Below are positions 45,907-54,958 of a DNA stretch of 64,000 bases, in pieces. Each line of letters starts with the position of its first letter. The stretch's first letter is position 1. The notes beneath the pieces are model-generated. The model worked only from the letters and a program-made list of their open reading frames with translations, did no database searches and was not told the origin of the DNA. Source of the stretch: Saccharicrinis sp963665705 (GTDB taxonomy: Bacteria; Bacteroidota; Bacteroidia; Bacteroidales; Marinilabiliaceae); assembly GCA_963665705.1 (NCBI GenBank), contig OY762448.1:3038001-3102000 (forward strand), given 5' to 3'. The translations under genes were made by a program, and so were the position numbers.

Positions 45907-47388
45907 TCATTTGTTTTTCCACAACCTGATATCGTCCCAATATATTTGAAGAACCTTATCCTGACTAAGCATCCAGTTGATTAAAGAACTTGAAGTATAT
46001 AACTTAAGAGGATTAAATTCCGTTATTCCATCAGGCGAAGGATCACTTGAATTATGAGTAAATTGAGTAACATCAAATATCTCACTTTCTGCACCACTTT
46101 CTGTTTTTATCCACATTTGGAATTTTCCATTAGACTCATTTCCTTCTTTGTAATAATATTGCAAGGTGAACCATTCGCCAAGAGGGATTTTAACATCATT
46201 ATTAGTATAAGACCAAAGGATGTTGTATGTCTGACTTCCATCGTCATGTAACTCACAATCCTGGGCTTCTACTTTAAAATACAAATCACTTTCCGAAGAA
46301 ACCGGTTTACTTAAGGTAAGCGTTATTCTAAACCCATAAGGGACATCTTGACTCCATGTAATATTATTCCAGAATTCTGCAATTGTTAACCAATCTATGA
46401 CATTAGGATAGCTACGAACTGCATTAAAATCATCCAAAGGCAAAAACATTCTAACAGATTGAAATATTTCATTCATTCCACTATTTCCGTATAAATTTGC
46501 TTGAATGCGTCCTTTTCTTCCTTCAACATTTGAATCATTTAACCAAAATTGTAACACTTGGTTTGATTCATTTTCAGGATCTGAAATAATTTTAGCAAAA
46601 CGCTGACTCTCATCTCCTCCCTGATACTGAATATTAAAAAAACCAATTTCCGAATTATTATCTAAATCATTAATCCAATCATTTTTCTCTGTAAGAGTAT
46701 TTTCAATGCCTATTATATCCCCATATTCTTCGCCGCTCCCAATATCTTTCACACTACATAAAGGTTCAAAACCAGATTGAAAAAGCAATTCCAATTTAGT
46801 TTTAATTGTATCCTGAGTACTCAGAAGTTCTGAACTGGCAGATGCTGTTATTGTTATAGTTCCATCCTCTTTAGGAGAAATATTATTCACCTGTGCTATT
46901 CTATTATTATTATATGAAGGATTAAGGTAGGTTGTAATTGTATTAGCACCTTCAACAATATATTGCGTTTCTGATATCAAATTTTGATTACAACTCCCAA
47001 ACAGTTGAAAACTATAGGAATCTAAGGGATTTAAATTAGATATAATTAACGCTCCTGTAGGATTCTCATCGCTTCCAAAATAACTATCATTAGCTACATT
47101 TGGATTCAGATTAATAGATTCAAATAATGATGATGAACCAAAATAGTACTGTCCTTCAAAATCATCTATTACTTCAATTGATACTCCTGTTTGTTCTCCA
47201 TCAGCATCAATAAGATCATTTATTGATTGTAATTCCCATGTCAAATTATTCCAGTTTAATGAACTTGTATAACTACTGCTCCCTAAGTCAATTTTTATTG
47301 AATCAGATTGTGCAAAACCTGACAATGAAAAACTTAACAAGAATAAAATCAGAAATTTATATATTTTAACTTTTGTGTTTTTTTTCAT
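45907..47388 (-). CDS. exported two-domain protein: shared N-terminal beta domain plus PUL surface lectin/lyase-like domain
   Basis: 493 aa with a signal peptide (to about residue 27, GFAQS). Domain A (about 30-195: IKIDLGSSSYTSS, SYFGSDENPTGALIISNLNP, EDGTITITASA) is shared with the CE4 protein of this cluster. Domain B (about 200-493) is an all-beta domain highly similar to the 344-aa lipoprotein. Common segments include FNIQYQGGDESQRFAKII, WLTIAEFWNNITW, PYGFRITLTLSKP and LQIYWDDIRL. Domain B looks like a concanavalin/jelly-roll fold as in polysaccharide lyases or laminin-G-like lectins, but I do not recognise a named family. No T9SS tail. Glycan binding or cleavage is inferred from its setting. 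Confidence 0.6.
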   Translation of the reverse strand: MKKNTKVKIYKFLILFLLSFSLSGFAQSDSIKIDLGSSSYTSSLNWNNLTWELQSINDLIDADGEQTGVSIEVIDDFEGQYYFGSSSLFESINLNPNVANDSYFGSDENPTGALIISNLNPLDSYSFQLFGSCNQNLISETQYIVEGANTITTYLNPSYNNNRIAQVNNISPKEDGTITITASASSELLSTQDTIKTKLELLFQSGFEPLCSVKDIGSGEEYGDIIGIENTLTEKNDWINDLDNNSEIGFFNIQYQGGDESQRFAKIISDPENESNQVLQFWLNDSNVEGRKGRIQANLYGNSGMNEIFQSVRMFLPLDDFNAVRSYPNVIDWLTIAEFWNNITWSQDVPYGFRITLTLSKPVSSESDLYFKVEAQDCELHDDGSQTYNILWSYTNNDVKIPLGEWFTLQYYYKEGNESNGKFQMWIKTESGAESEIFDVTQFTHNSSDPSPDGITEFNPLKLYTSSSLINWMLSQDKVLQIYWDDIRLWKNK

Positions 47389-47441
47389 AAAAATTAAATA
47401 ATACGATAAAAATATTTTTGATTATTATTAAAACTAAAGGC

Positions 47442-47472
47442 ATAGCAGACTACAATTAAGTTAGTCTGCTAT
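47442..47472 (-). terminator. intergenic stem-loop after the CE4 gene
   Basis: ATAGCAGACTA and TAGTCTGCTAT are perfect 11-bp arms with loop CAATTAAGT, in the 98-bp gap between the CE4 gene and the 493-aa gene. No long T-tract follows on the minus strand, so it may be an attenuator or a stabilising stem rather than a full terminator. Confidence 0.6.
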
Positions 47473-47486
47473 ACACTATAGTCATA

Positions 47487-49370
47487 TTACTTTTTAATTA
47501 TTTTTGTCACAAAACTGCTATCCTCAGTTTTTATACATAACATGTAAACACCAGAGTTAACTCCACTCAAATTCATTGATAACTTATTTGTTTGAGAATA
47601 TTCATTTGAATGGCATACAACATTGCCGCTGATATCCATCAGCTTTACACTGATTTCGCTATATATATCATTCATTTCTATATTAAGAATACTCCCTGTA
47701 GGAACTGGATAAACATTATAAGATGTTTTAAAAGGATTGCTGATTTCTGTTGACACAGATGTTTTTAAAGTAATATCGCCAGCATCAGGAATTGCTTTAA
47801 ACATGATAGTATCATTATTAAATGATTCTATTTCAATATAATCCCCGTCTTGAATAATTTCATCATATGCAACTCCATTTGCTTTAAGCTTAATTGTTAA
47901 TGGCTGATTAAATATTGTATTATCAGATAGTGTATCTGTTAAATTAACAATCCATTCAGATCCATCAAAACCTGAAACTTCAGTCAGTGTTGCACATCTG
48001 GCTTCCTTATGGTATTTTACTGCCTGCCCTAATGTGGTAATCCATATTTCATCCTGTACTGATTTGAGAAAATCAAATTGTTTTGTTAAAGAATCCACCA
48101 TAATCTGAGCATACCAATTATCATTATAAGTACCATCTGCATCATCAACACTATGATACATATAAGTTAAAAGCCCTCCCCCTTCTATGACTTTATTTAT
48201 CTGATTAGAAAAATCAATTGTAGAAGTAGAAGTTTGAACTTTATATGTTTTTAGGTTATAATAATCATCATCAGCTGTAGCAAAAAAATAACTATATGTA
48301 GTTGGTGAATAAATTCCCCTGGCACAAATATGCCCTGAGTTTCTTACTGAATCTATAACCTGATTATTATATGTTCCGTATGGATATGCAAAACTAATTG
48401 CCGTTTGAGAAGCCAGGTTATAATCTAACACTCCTTTAGCACCTCTTACTTCATCACAAATTTTTTCGTCAGTTTGTTCTGTCAGTTTTACATGTGTTTT
48501 AGTATGATTACCTGCCTCATTACCATTTGCAACAGCTTCCTGCACATAAGGCCAGGGATAATCATGATTTGTAATACTTGTAATTATTGGGAAGAAGGTA
48601 GCATTTAGTTCATAATTTTTTAATTCTGAAACTACAACAGGATAATGACTTGGTGACCAATCATCAAACGTTAAAACAACGGCTGCTCTTTTATCTGAAT
48701 CCCAATTACAAATTTTTCCTATTGGATCAGGCACTTCTACATCCTCTGATGTTTCATAACTCATTATCACTGCACCCATATAATAATAGCCAACACTATT
48801 TGTATTATTGGGACCAGCCGAAGCTGTAACAGTTATAGTTCCATCACTACTTGGATAGATACCATTTATTTGTACAATATTATCAGTATTACTTGCTGCA
48901 TCTAAATACGAAGTAGACTCATTACTTCCTGAAATCACATATTTAGTTTCTCTGTTATCACTTGCTTCACGGCTTGCAAATATTGAAAAATCGTAGGCTA
49001 CATCAGGATCTAAACTTGAGAACCTTAATGCTCCGGTAGGATTTGATGAATTACCATAAAAGCTATCTGCTGAAGCTTGATCAACAATACCGAATGATGA
49101 GTTTGCTGATAAACCATCACGATTAACTCCAGAGAAAAAGTCCTTTAATACAACCGTAATTCCAGTATAATTACCTTCAGAATCTGTACAATTATCAACT
49201 TGTCTTTCATAGGATGCTGAAGTAATATTATTCCAGGGAGATGGACTTTCGTTTGCAGAATCTCCTAAATCTAATTGTATTGTTGTAGTTTGTCCTGTTA
49301 CCCAATAAGTTGAATAGAAAAACACAAATAAGAAACTAATAAATATTTTGGGTAGATATATTTTTTTCAT
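47487..49370 (-). CDS. secreted CE4 polysaccharide deacetylase with shared N-terminal domain and T9SS tail
   Basis: 627 aa from the start at 49370 (MKKIYLPKIF); the frame runs 10 codons further. A signal peptide is followed by domain A (about 30-205; LDLGDSANES, SFYGNSSNPTGALRFSSLDP), shared with the 493-aa protein. The CE4/NodB domain (about 225-425) has TFDD (Asp 236-237), the metal histidines of GNHTKTH (289, 293) and FAYPYGTYNN. The C-terminus is a type A T9SS sorting domain (about 550-627, YNVYPVPTGSILNI). It should remove N- or O-acetyl groups from a polysaccharide at the cell surface. Confidence 0.85.
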   Translation of the reverse strand: MKKIYLPKIFISFLFVFFYSTYWVTGQTTTIQLDLGDSANESPSPWNNITSASYERQVDNCTDSEGNYTGITVVLKDFFSGVNRDGLSANSSFGIVDQASADSFYGNSSNPTGALRFSSLDPDVAYDFSIFASREASDNRETKYVISGSNESTSYLDAASNTDNIVQINGIYPSSDGTITVTASAGPNNTNSVGYYYMGAVIMSYETSEDVEVPDPIGKICNWDSDKRAAVVLTFDDWSPSHYPVVVSELKNYELNATFFPIITSITNHDYPWPYVQEAVANGNEAGNHTKTHVKLTEQTDEKICDEVRGAKGVLDYNLASQTAISFAYPYGTYNNQVIDSVRNSGHICARGIYSPTTYSYFFATADDDYYNLKTYKVQTSTSTIDFSNQINKVIEGGGLLTYMYHSVDDADGTYNDNWYAQIMVDSLTKQFDFLKSVQDEIWITTLGQAVKYHKEARCATLTEVSGFDGSEWIVNLTDTLSDNTIFNQPLTIKLKANGVAYDEIIQDGDYIEIESFNNDTIMFKAIPDAGDITLKTSVSTEISNPFKTSYNVYPVPTGSILNIEMNDIYSEISVKLMDISGNVVCHSNEYSQTNKLSMNLSGVNSGVYMLCIKTEDSSFVTKIIKK

Positions 49371-49446
49371 AAAATTCTTCTTTTGATTTAACAATAGCAT
49401 ATAAGGATCTAATTACCGGATCTAAATCACATCAATAATGATTTAC

Positions 49447-50481
49447 CTATTGTTTGCACTTCAAAGCAAAGTCATCCCAATATATTTCAAGAGTCTTATC
49501 CTCAGATCGCATAAAGTCTATTAAACTTTTTGACGTGTATAACTTTAACGGATTGAACTCTGTAATACCATCAGGATCAGGATCCATTGTATTATGAGTT
49601 ATTTTTGTTAAATTAAAAATTTCCTGTGTCTCCCCGTCCTCTGTTGTAATAGCCAGATAGTATCTTCCATTTTCAGAGTCCCCTTCTTTCAAATAATACT
49701 CTAATGTAAACCATTCTCCAACAGGAACTTTAACAACATAATTAACCCTTGACCAAACTGTTGTTAACTCCTGGCTTCCATCTTCGAACAATTCACAATC
49801 CTGAGCCTCAACTTTAAAATAAAGATCTCCTACATTAGGTGATGGTTTACTTACCGTTAATGTAATACGAAAACCATAGGGAACATCCTGACGCCAAGTA
49901 ATATTATTCCAAAACTCAGCAATAGTAAGCCAATCAATACTTCCCGGATAGGTACGAACCGTATTAAAATCAGATGTCAAAAACAATCTTGTCGACTGAT
50001 AAATTTCTTTAATTCCCTCATTCCCATAAATATTGGCTTGAATTCTACCTTTAGTTCCTCCAACATTTGAATCATCAAGCCAGAATTGCAATACATGATT
50101 CGATTCATTACCTGGTTCTTCAATAATATTAGCAATACGTTGAGTTTCATCACCTCCCTGATACTGAAGGGTAAAATTTCCAATCATCGGATTGTTATCC
50201 AAATCCTTATACCAATCATTCTTTTCTGAATAGGATTCATCTGCACCCACTATATCAGCCTCAGTACCTACCTTAACAACTTCTACAGAAGGTTCAAAAC
50301 CAGAATTAAAAATTAATTCCATACCTGTAGTATCTACAGCAAAAGTTAATGGTTCCTCTTCTTTTTGCTCGACGGTTGATTCCTTATCGCAAGCCTGTAA
50401 GGCAGCAAATAAAAACACTAATACAAATAAATGAGATAATCTCCATCTTAATACGTACGTTATACAACTGATTTTTTTCAT
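49447..50481 (-). CDS. PUL surface lipoprotein, paralogue of the 493-aa protein's C-terminal domain
   Basis: 344 aa. The lipoprotein signal ends in ALQAC (Cys31), followed by an acidic linker (DKESTVEQKEEEP) of the kind that sends Bacteroidota lipoproteins to the surface. Residues about 55-344 match domain B of the 493-aa protein throughout, for example FTLQYQGGDETQRIANII, RIQANIYGNEG, WLTIAEFWNNITW and ITEFNPLKLYTS. It occupies the slot after the glycosidases where PULs often encode a surface glycan-binding protein or lyase. The fold appears all-beta. No catalytic residues are identifiable by eye. Confidence 0.6.
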   Translation of the reverse strand: MKKISCITYVLRWRLSHLFVLVFLFAALQACDKESTVEQKEEEPLTFAVDTTGMELIFNSGFEPSVEVVKVGTEADIVGADESYSEKNDWYKDLDNNPMIGNFTLQYQGGDETQRIANIIEEPGNESNHVLQFWLDDSNVGGTKGRIQANIYGNEGIKEIYQSTRLFLTSDFNTVRTYPGSIDWLTIAEFWNNITWRQDVPYGFRITLTVSKPSPNVGDLYFKVEAQDCELFEDGSQELTTVWSRVNYVVKVPVGEWFTLEYYLKEGDSENGRYYLAITTEDGETQEIFNLTKITHNTMDPDPDGITEFNPLKLYTSKSLIDFMRSEDKTLEIYWDDFALKCKQ

Positions 50482-50492
50482 AATTTAAATCT

Positions 50493-51956
50493 TTACTGAT
50501 AAATAATAGTTTGAATTGAATGGCTTAAACTTTTAATTTCAGTTCCCATCCCATTTGACCATAATAAGTAATCAACATCCGCATCTCCCGTGTTTAAAAC
50601 TACCACGGCAATACTTCCATCCGGATTTTTAAAAGCTGTGGATTGAAGGCCTGTCCTGTTAGTTGAACATGCAATTCTCTGAGCTCCCGGTTTAATAAAT
50701 TTTGAGAAATGACCGATATAATAATAACTGTTGGTATACAGTAATTCTCCGGTAGTAGGATTGGCATGTATTGGGGCAAAACAAAAGTTTTCAACATGAT
50801 TTGGACCTCCATTTTCATCTAATAAAATATTCCAATCTGTCCAGGCTACAGTTCCGTTATTAAAATCGTTAACCATAGACAACCCATATCTTTCTCCTAG
50901 AGACCAATCTTTTATTCTCTGGATATCAAAACATTCACAACAGCCTTCTGTAAATACCAAATGTGTCTCGGGGAAGGATTCATATACTCTTTTTAGGTTA
51001 TCGAATTGCATATTTTTACCTCCCGGACCTTCATACCAATGAAATCCAACACCCCAAACATAATTTGAAGCATCTTTATCATTTAATATTGTCGATGCAC
51101 GTTGATAAATTAAATCTCTATTATGATCCCAAACTATTATTTTTTTTGAACCCAATCCACTCTTCTCCATTGTTGGTCCTAGAAAATACTTAATAAAATC
51201 CCGCTCATCCTCAGCCGTATAAATACACGATTCCCATCTTTGTTTAGCCATAGGTTCATTTTGAATTGAAAGCCCCCAAACAGGAACTCCTTCTTTTTCA
51301 TAAGCTTTAATAAATTTAGCATAATGATTAGCCCAGGATTGCTTATATTCTTCTAATAATTTCCCCCCATGTAAGCGATCATTATTATCTTTCATCCATG
51401 CAGGAGGACTCCAAGGAGAAACAAACAATTTTAAATCTCCAGCCATATCCATTGCTCTCTGAATAAAAGGAATTCTAAATTTCTTATCATGATCAATACT
51501 AAACGTGCTTAATGAAGAATCACCTTCCTGTATATAATCATAACTTTCCTTTGAAAAATCACAGCTAGCTATATGAGTTCGTGTAAATGAATAACCAATC
51601 CCCTCATTTTCATCAAAATATGCTTTTAATAATTCATTCTGTTTTTCTTTTGATAGTCTGTCAAATACCTCAGCCGATGCATCTGTAAATGCACCACCTA
51701 CACCAACTAACGTTTGAAACGTATGAGCATCATCTACAAACACACAAGCTTGTTGCTCACTTGGCTGACCGAATTCTTTTAATTCCTTATTTGGTAATTT
51801 TTTAAGTCTGTCATCATTATCTTTTGCTGTCTGGTAAATTTGAATCTTTGTTCTATCTATAATTGACACATTCGAATTATTATTCTTTACATCATTAGAA
51901 CAGCTACTTAGAACACAACAAATTATAAAATAAATAACTAATATATAATATTTCAT
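50493..51956 (-). CDS. GH30 glycoside hydrolase (beta-1,6-glucanase-like), lipoprotein
   Basis: 487 aa from the start at 51956 (MKYYILVIYF). The lipobox is VLSSC (Cys19). The (beta/alpha)8 domain begins QTLVGVGGAFTDASAEVF. Family motifs are SPWSPPAWMKDN, the acid/base Glu234 in LSIQNEPMA and the nucleophile Glu337 in LVFTEGCCE. A short C-terminal beta domain ends the protein. The layout resembles GH30 subfamily 3, endo-beta-1,6-glucanases known from Bacteroides pustulan loci. Subfamily is judged from memory, not from a search. As a lipoprotein it would act at the outer membrane. Confidence 0.85.
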   Translation of the reverse strand: MKYYILVIYFIICCVLSSCSNDVKNNNSNVSIIDRTKIQIYQTAKDNDDRLKKLPNKELKEFGQPSEQQACVFVDDAHTFQTLVGVGGAFTDASAEVFDRLSKEKQNELLKAYFDENEGIGYSFTRTHIASCDFSKESYDYIQEGDSSLSTFSIDHDKKFRIPFIQRAMDMAGDLKLFVSPWSPPAWMKDNNDRLHGGKLLEEYKQSWANHYAKFIKAYEKEGVPVWGLSIQNEPMAKQRWESCIYTAEDERDFIKYFLGPTMEKSGLGSKKIIVWDHNRDLIYQRASTILNDKDASNYVWGVGFHWYEGPGGKNMQFDNLKRVYESFPETHLVFTEGCCECFDIQRIKDWSLGERYGLSMVNDFNNGTVAWTDWNILLDENGGPNHVENFCFAPIHANPTTGELLYTNSYYYIGHFSKFIKPGAQRIACSTNRTGLQSTAFKNPDGSIAVVVLNTGDADVDYLLWSNGMGTEIKSLSHSIQTIIYQ

Positions 51957-52034
51957 CTGTTTTATATTTTTAACCATAAAATACTTAAACACAATAAATA
52001 AGAAACATTCCTTATTTATGAATTACACGTTTAA

Positions 52035-53252
52035 TCATTGAATTCTTTGATCATTTTCATCTCTATTTAAAACATTCTTCATTCTAATCAATGCTTCAAC
52101 ATAGTAATAATCAGCATAATTCAAGGATACATCAACTTCTGAGTTCTGAGGTAAAAATCCAACACTGTGCTTTAGAATAAATCCTCCACTTTCACCTGAT
52201 TGCGTCATATATTTCTGAGATGATAATTCCCTGATTTGTTTTTCAGCAATTTTTAAGTAAAAATCGGCTTGTTCTTTATCCACATAATCACTTAATTCAA
52301 TTAATGCAGAAGCCATAACAGCAGCTGCAGATGCATCCCTTGGCACATTCGGAATAGCTTTATCATCATAATCCCAATATGGAATATAGTCCTTTGGCAT
52401 TTTAGGATGAGAAATTAAATAGGTTACAATTTTCTTTGCTTGTTGTAAAAACACAGAATCCTTTGTTTCTCTATACATTAGGGTAAATCCATACAGTCCC
52501 CATGATTGCCCCCTTGCCCATGAAGATTCATCGGAATATCCCTGAAATGTTTGCTTTTTCTCAGGAACTGCACTTATTGTATCATAAGAAACCACATGAT
52601 AACAACTAAAATCATCTCTATAATGATTTTTTAATGTTTTAAGGGCATGTGAAATTGCAATATCCTTAAAGTTAATATCTCCTGATTCGCTAGCTGCAAC
52701 TAACAATAATTCCAGATTCATCATATTATCGATAATTACAGGATATTGCCATAGATCCTTATGAAAATCCCAGGATCTGATTAAACCAACTTTGGCATTA
52801 TAGCGTGTAGATAAAGACTTTGCTCCATTAATTAAAACCTTTAAATAATTAGAATCATTTGTTAGTCTGTATCCATTACCATAACTACAATTTAATATAA
52901 ATCCAACATCATGATTATCTGTTGTAAACTGTTCTTTTTCAAGTCGTGAAGTATATTCTTTAGCATAAGATAATACCTCATTACTTTTACTATTTTCATA
53001 GCAATACCATAGTACCCCGGGGAAAAAACCTGAAGTCCAATCCGCTGAACCAACAGTTATGATCTTTCCTTTATCAAATGCTCTGGGTAAAATATTTTGT
53101 TTATTCTTATAGGTATCTGCCAGAATTAATGATTTTTCCTGACAAGTCTGTAAACTTTTATTAATAATATCTTCTAACGAAATGTTTTCTGTACTTTGAA
53201 CACATGAATTCATCAGAAAAATCAGAAAAATTATAGGTATTAATTGCTTCAT
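52035..53252 (-). CDS. GH88 unsaturated glucuronyl hydrolase, lipoprotein
   Basis: 405 aa; lipobox LMNSC (Cys17). An (alpha/alpha)6 barrel enzyme with catalytic Asp115 in TDNHDVGF and Asp175 in VIIDNMMNLELL, plus WARGQSWGLYGF and YWDYDDKAIPNVPRD-type segments of GH88. It removes 4,5-unsaturated uronic acids left at the non-reducing end by polysaccharide lyases. Its presence implies that the target polymer contains uronic acid and that a lyase exists. No classical lyase is recognised in the cluster, which makes the unassigned domain B proteins candidates. Confidence 0.9.
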   Translation of the reverse strand: MKQLIPIIFLIFLMNSCVQSTENISLEDIINKSLQTCQEKSLILADTYKNKQNILPRAFDKGKIITVGSADWTSGFFPGVLWYCYENSKSNEVLSYAKEYTSRLEKEQFTTDNHDVGFILNCSYGNGYRLTNDSNYLKVLINGAKSLSTRYNAKVGLIRSWDFHKDLWQYPVIIDNMMNLELLLVAASESGDINFKDIAISHALKTLKNHYRDDFSCYHVVSYDTISAVPEKKQTFQGYSDESSWARGQSWGLYGFTLMYRETKDSVFLQQAKKIVTYLISHPKMPKDYIPYWDYDDKAIPNVPRDASAAAVMASALIELSDYVDKEQADFYLKIAEKQIRELSSQKYMTQSGESGGFILKHSVGFLPQNSEVDVSLNYADYYYVEALIRMKNVLNRDENDQRIQ

Positions 53253-53295
53253 TTTATCATTTCTTAAATAGTTGCTTTATAAGCATTTTTCATTT

Positions 53296-54783
53296 TTATA
53301 TTAAACTGATACGCTGTTTACCTTTATGTATTTTATACGCTATGCCATTAATAATTAATGTATAGTCAGAATTACTGTTTACTTCCACATATGAATCAAA
53401 ACCGATAATATCTGTACACACATCTCCAAACTGAAAATTTTTAATACCATGTTTTCCTTTTTGATATTTTCGCCACTCAATTGTTTTATTTTGAGCATCT
53501 ACAACATGAAATCCAAGAACATTTTCAATTAGCATAGATATTGGACCTAAAGCAGACCATCCGCAAAAATCAGGTCTTACCAACGACAAAGAATCTTTAT
53601 AAACTCTTTGTGCAGGTTTAGGTTCCGAGGGATTATAACACTCCCAAATTGTGGCTGGTTTATATTTATGATATGTTTGAACCATCTGATTAATTACGTT
53701 ATAAGCATTATCATCGGCCACTTCATAAAATCCATATTTTTCTAATGCCTTTGTTGCCATATAGGCCGTTGGAATCCAAACACTTCCTCTCCAATAATCT
53801 CCATATTGACCATTAAAATCTTTATCACTTCTGGAAACTGATGGCCATGGATATTTACCTCCAAACTCAGTCGAATCTTTTGCATATTCCATCATTTTAT
53901 AAGCCATTTCCTTACTAGGAACTTCTGCAAGCATGGCCCAATAAGAAGCAGGAGTTTTAACTTTTATAAATGATTTATCTTCTTGTAAAATATCGTAATA
54001 GAATCCATCTTCTTTGTCCCAATAGCATGTATTCAAGAGTTCTTTCCTTTGTTGATACTCTTCTTTAAATTTATGAGCAACCTTTTCATCTCCAACTTCT
54101 TTAGCTAAACGTGATATATATAAAGCAGATAATGCTTGCTGAGATAAGGCATCCACCCAATACATCTCTTTCTTTTTATCTCTTCCTCTTGGAGTATTAT
54201 CCATTCCACTTTGATCTCCTCCCCATAAATACCCATATTCTTGTTTATTTATTTTAATAGGTGCATGAGTAAAATGTAAATTAGTAGACACTTTTATGGT
54301 ATCAAAAAACAAGTAGTGTTTTTGCAAAAACTGTTTATTATATATTAAGTCATTTAAGTGTAATGAGTCATTAGTAAACTTATTATACTCAGATTCTATC
54401 CAGGCAAAAAACGGAGGATTATCCGGATGTCGGATACTTAATGGACTACTTTTTGAATTTAAAAGAACCTCATAAAAATTATTTAAACTTTCAATCCCGG
54501 GAAATAACTTTGGGGCATATTTGCTAAATAATGACATAAATTCAGTATCCCAAATCCAAATTGTATCATCCCAAAATGCTTCATCTAAATAAGGACTCTG
54601 TATTAATCCTTTGTCATCTTTTATATGATCATAGGCTATTTCCCATGCAACCCAATACAATTCAACCATTTCAGGATTTTTATCAAATATGGGTTGAGGA
54701 ATAAGATCTTTGTCAAATTCAGGTTTCTGTCCATAAATATTTAAAGAGAACAAAACAGATATAAAAACAACTAATTTATTCAT
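53296..54783 (-). CDS. clan GH-G (GH63/GH37-like) glycosidase, exported
   Basis: 495 aa with a signal peptide (LVVFISVLFSLNIYG). An (alpha/alpha)6 toroid with WIWDTEFMS (77-84), GGDQSGMDNTPRG (188-200, catalytic Asp195), and a C-terminal YWRGSVWIPTAYMA and WECYNP motif with the catalytic Glu region. The set matches trehalase/MGH-like inverting alpha-glycosidases related to GH63. It is first among the enzymes downstream of susCD, separated by a strong hairpin. It probably removes an alpha-linked side sugar. The linkage is not readable. Confidence 0.8.
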   Translation of the reverse strand: MNKLVVFISVLFSLNIYGQKPEFDKDLIPQPIFDKNPEMVELYWVAWEIAYDHIKDDKGLIQSPYLDEAFWDDTIWIWDTEFMSLFSKYAPKLFPGIESLNNFYEVLLNSKSSPLSIRHPDNPPFFAWIESEYNKFTNDSLHLNDLIYNKQFLQKHYLFFDTIKVSTNLHFTHAPIKINKQEYGYLWGGDQSGMDNTPRGRDKKKEMYWVDALSQQALSALYISRLAKEVGDEKVAHKFKEEYQQRKELLNTCYWDKEDGFYYDILQEDKSFIKVKTPASYWAMLAEVPSKEMAYKMMEYAKDSTEFGGKYPWPSVSRSDKDFNGQYGDYWRGSVWIPTAYMATKALEKYGFYEVADDNAYNVINQMVQTYHKYKPATIWECYNPSEPKPAQRVYKDSLSLVRPDFCGWSALGPISMLIENVLGFHVVDAQNKTIEWRKYQKGKHGIKNFQFGDVCTDIIGFDSYVEVNSNSDYTLIINGIAYKIHKGKQRISLI

Positions 54784-54913
54784 ATTTAGATAATTACTAT
54801 ATTTTTATTAAGAGAAATTATTCAATACAAGCCCTATACATCCTCCAAATATTAAACTTCGGATGTAGAAAACACATATAATTCAATGTTACAATCTATT
54901 ACTTTCAAGAGGA

Positions 54914-54950
54914 TTAATTAGCTTTCTATTAATAATAGAAAGCTAATTAA
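54914..54950 (-). terminator. perfect 17-bp-arm stem-loop between susD and the enzyme genes
   Basis: TTAATTAGCTTTCTATT and AATAGAAAGCTAATTAA are perfectly complementary with a 3-nt loop (AAT), just past the susD stop. No long T-tract follows on the minus strand. It may partially terminate or protect the susCD transcript, giving more SusCD than enzymes. Confidence 0.7.
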
Positions 54951-54958
54951 TGTATCAT

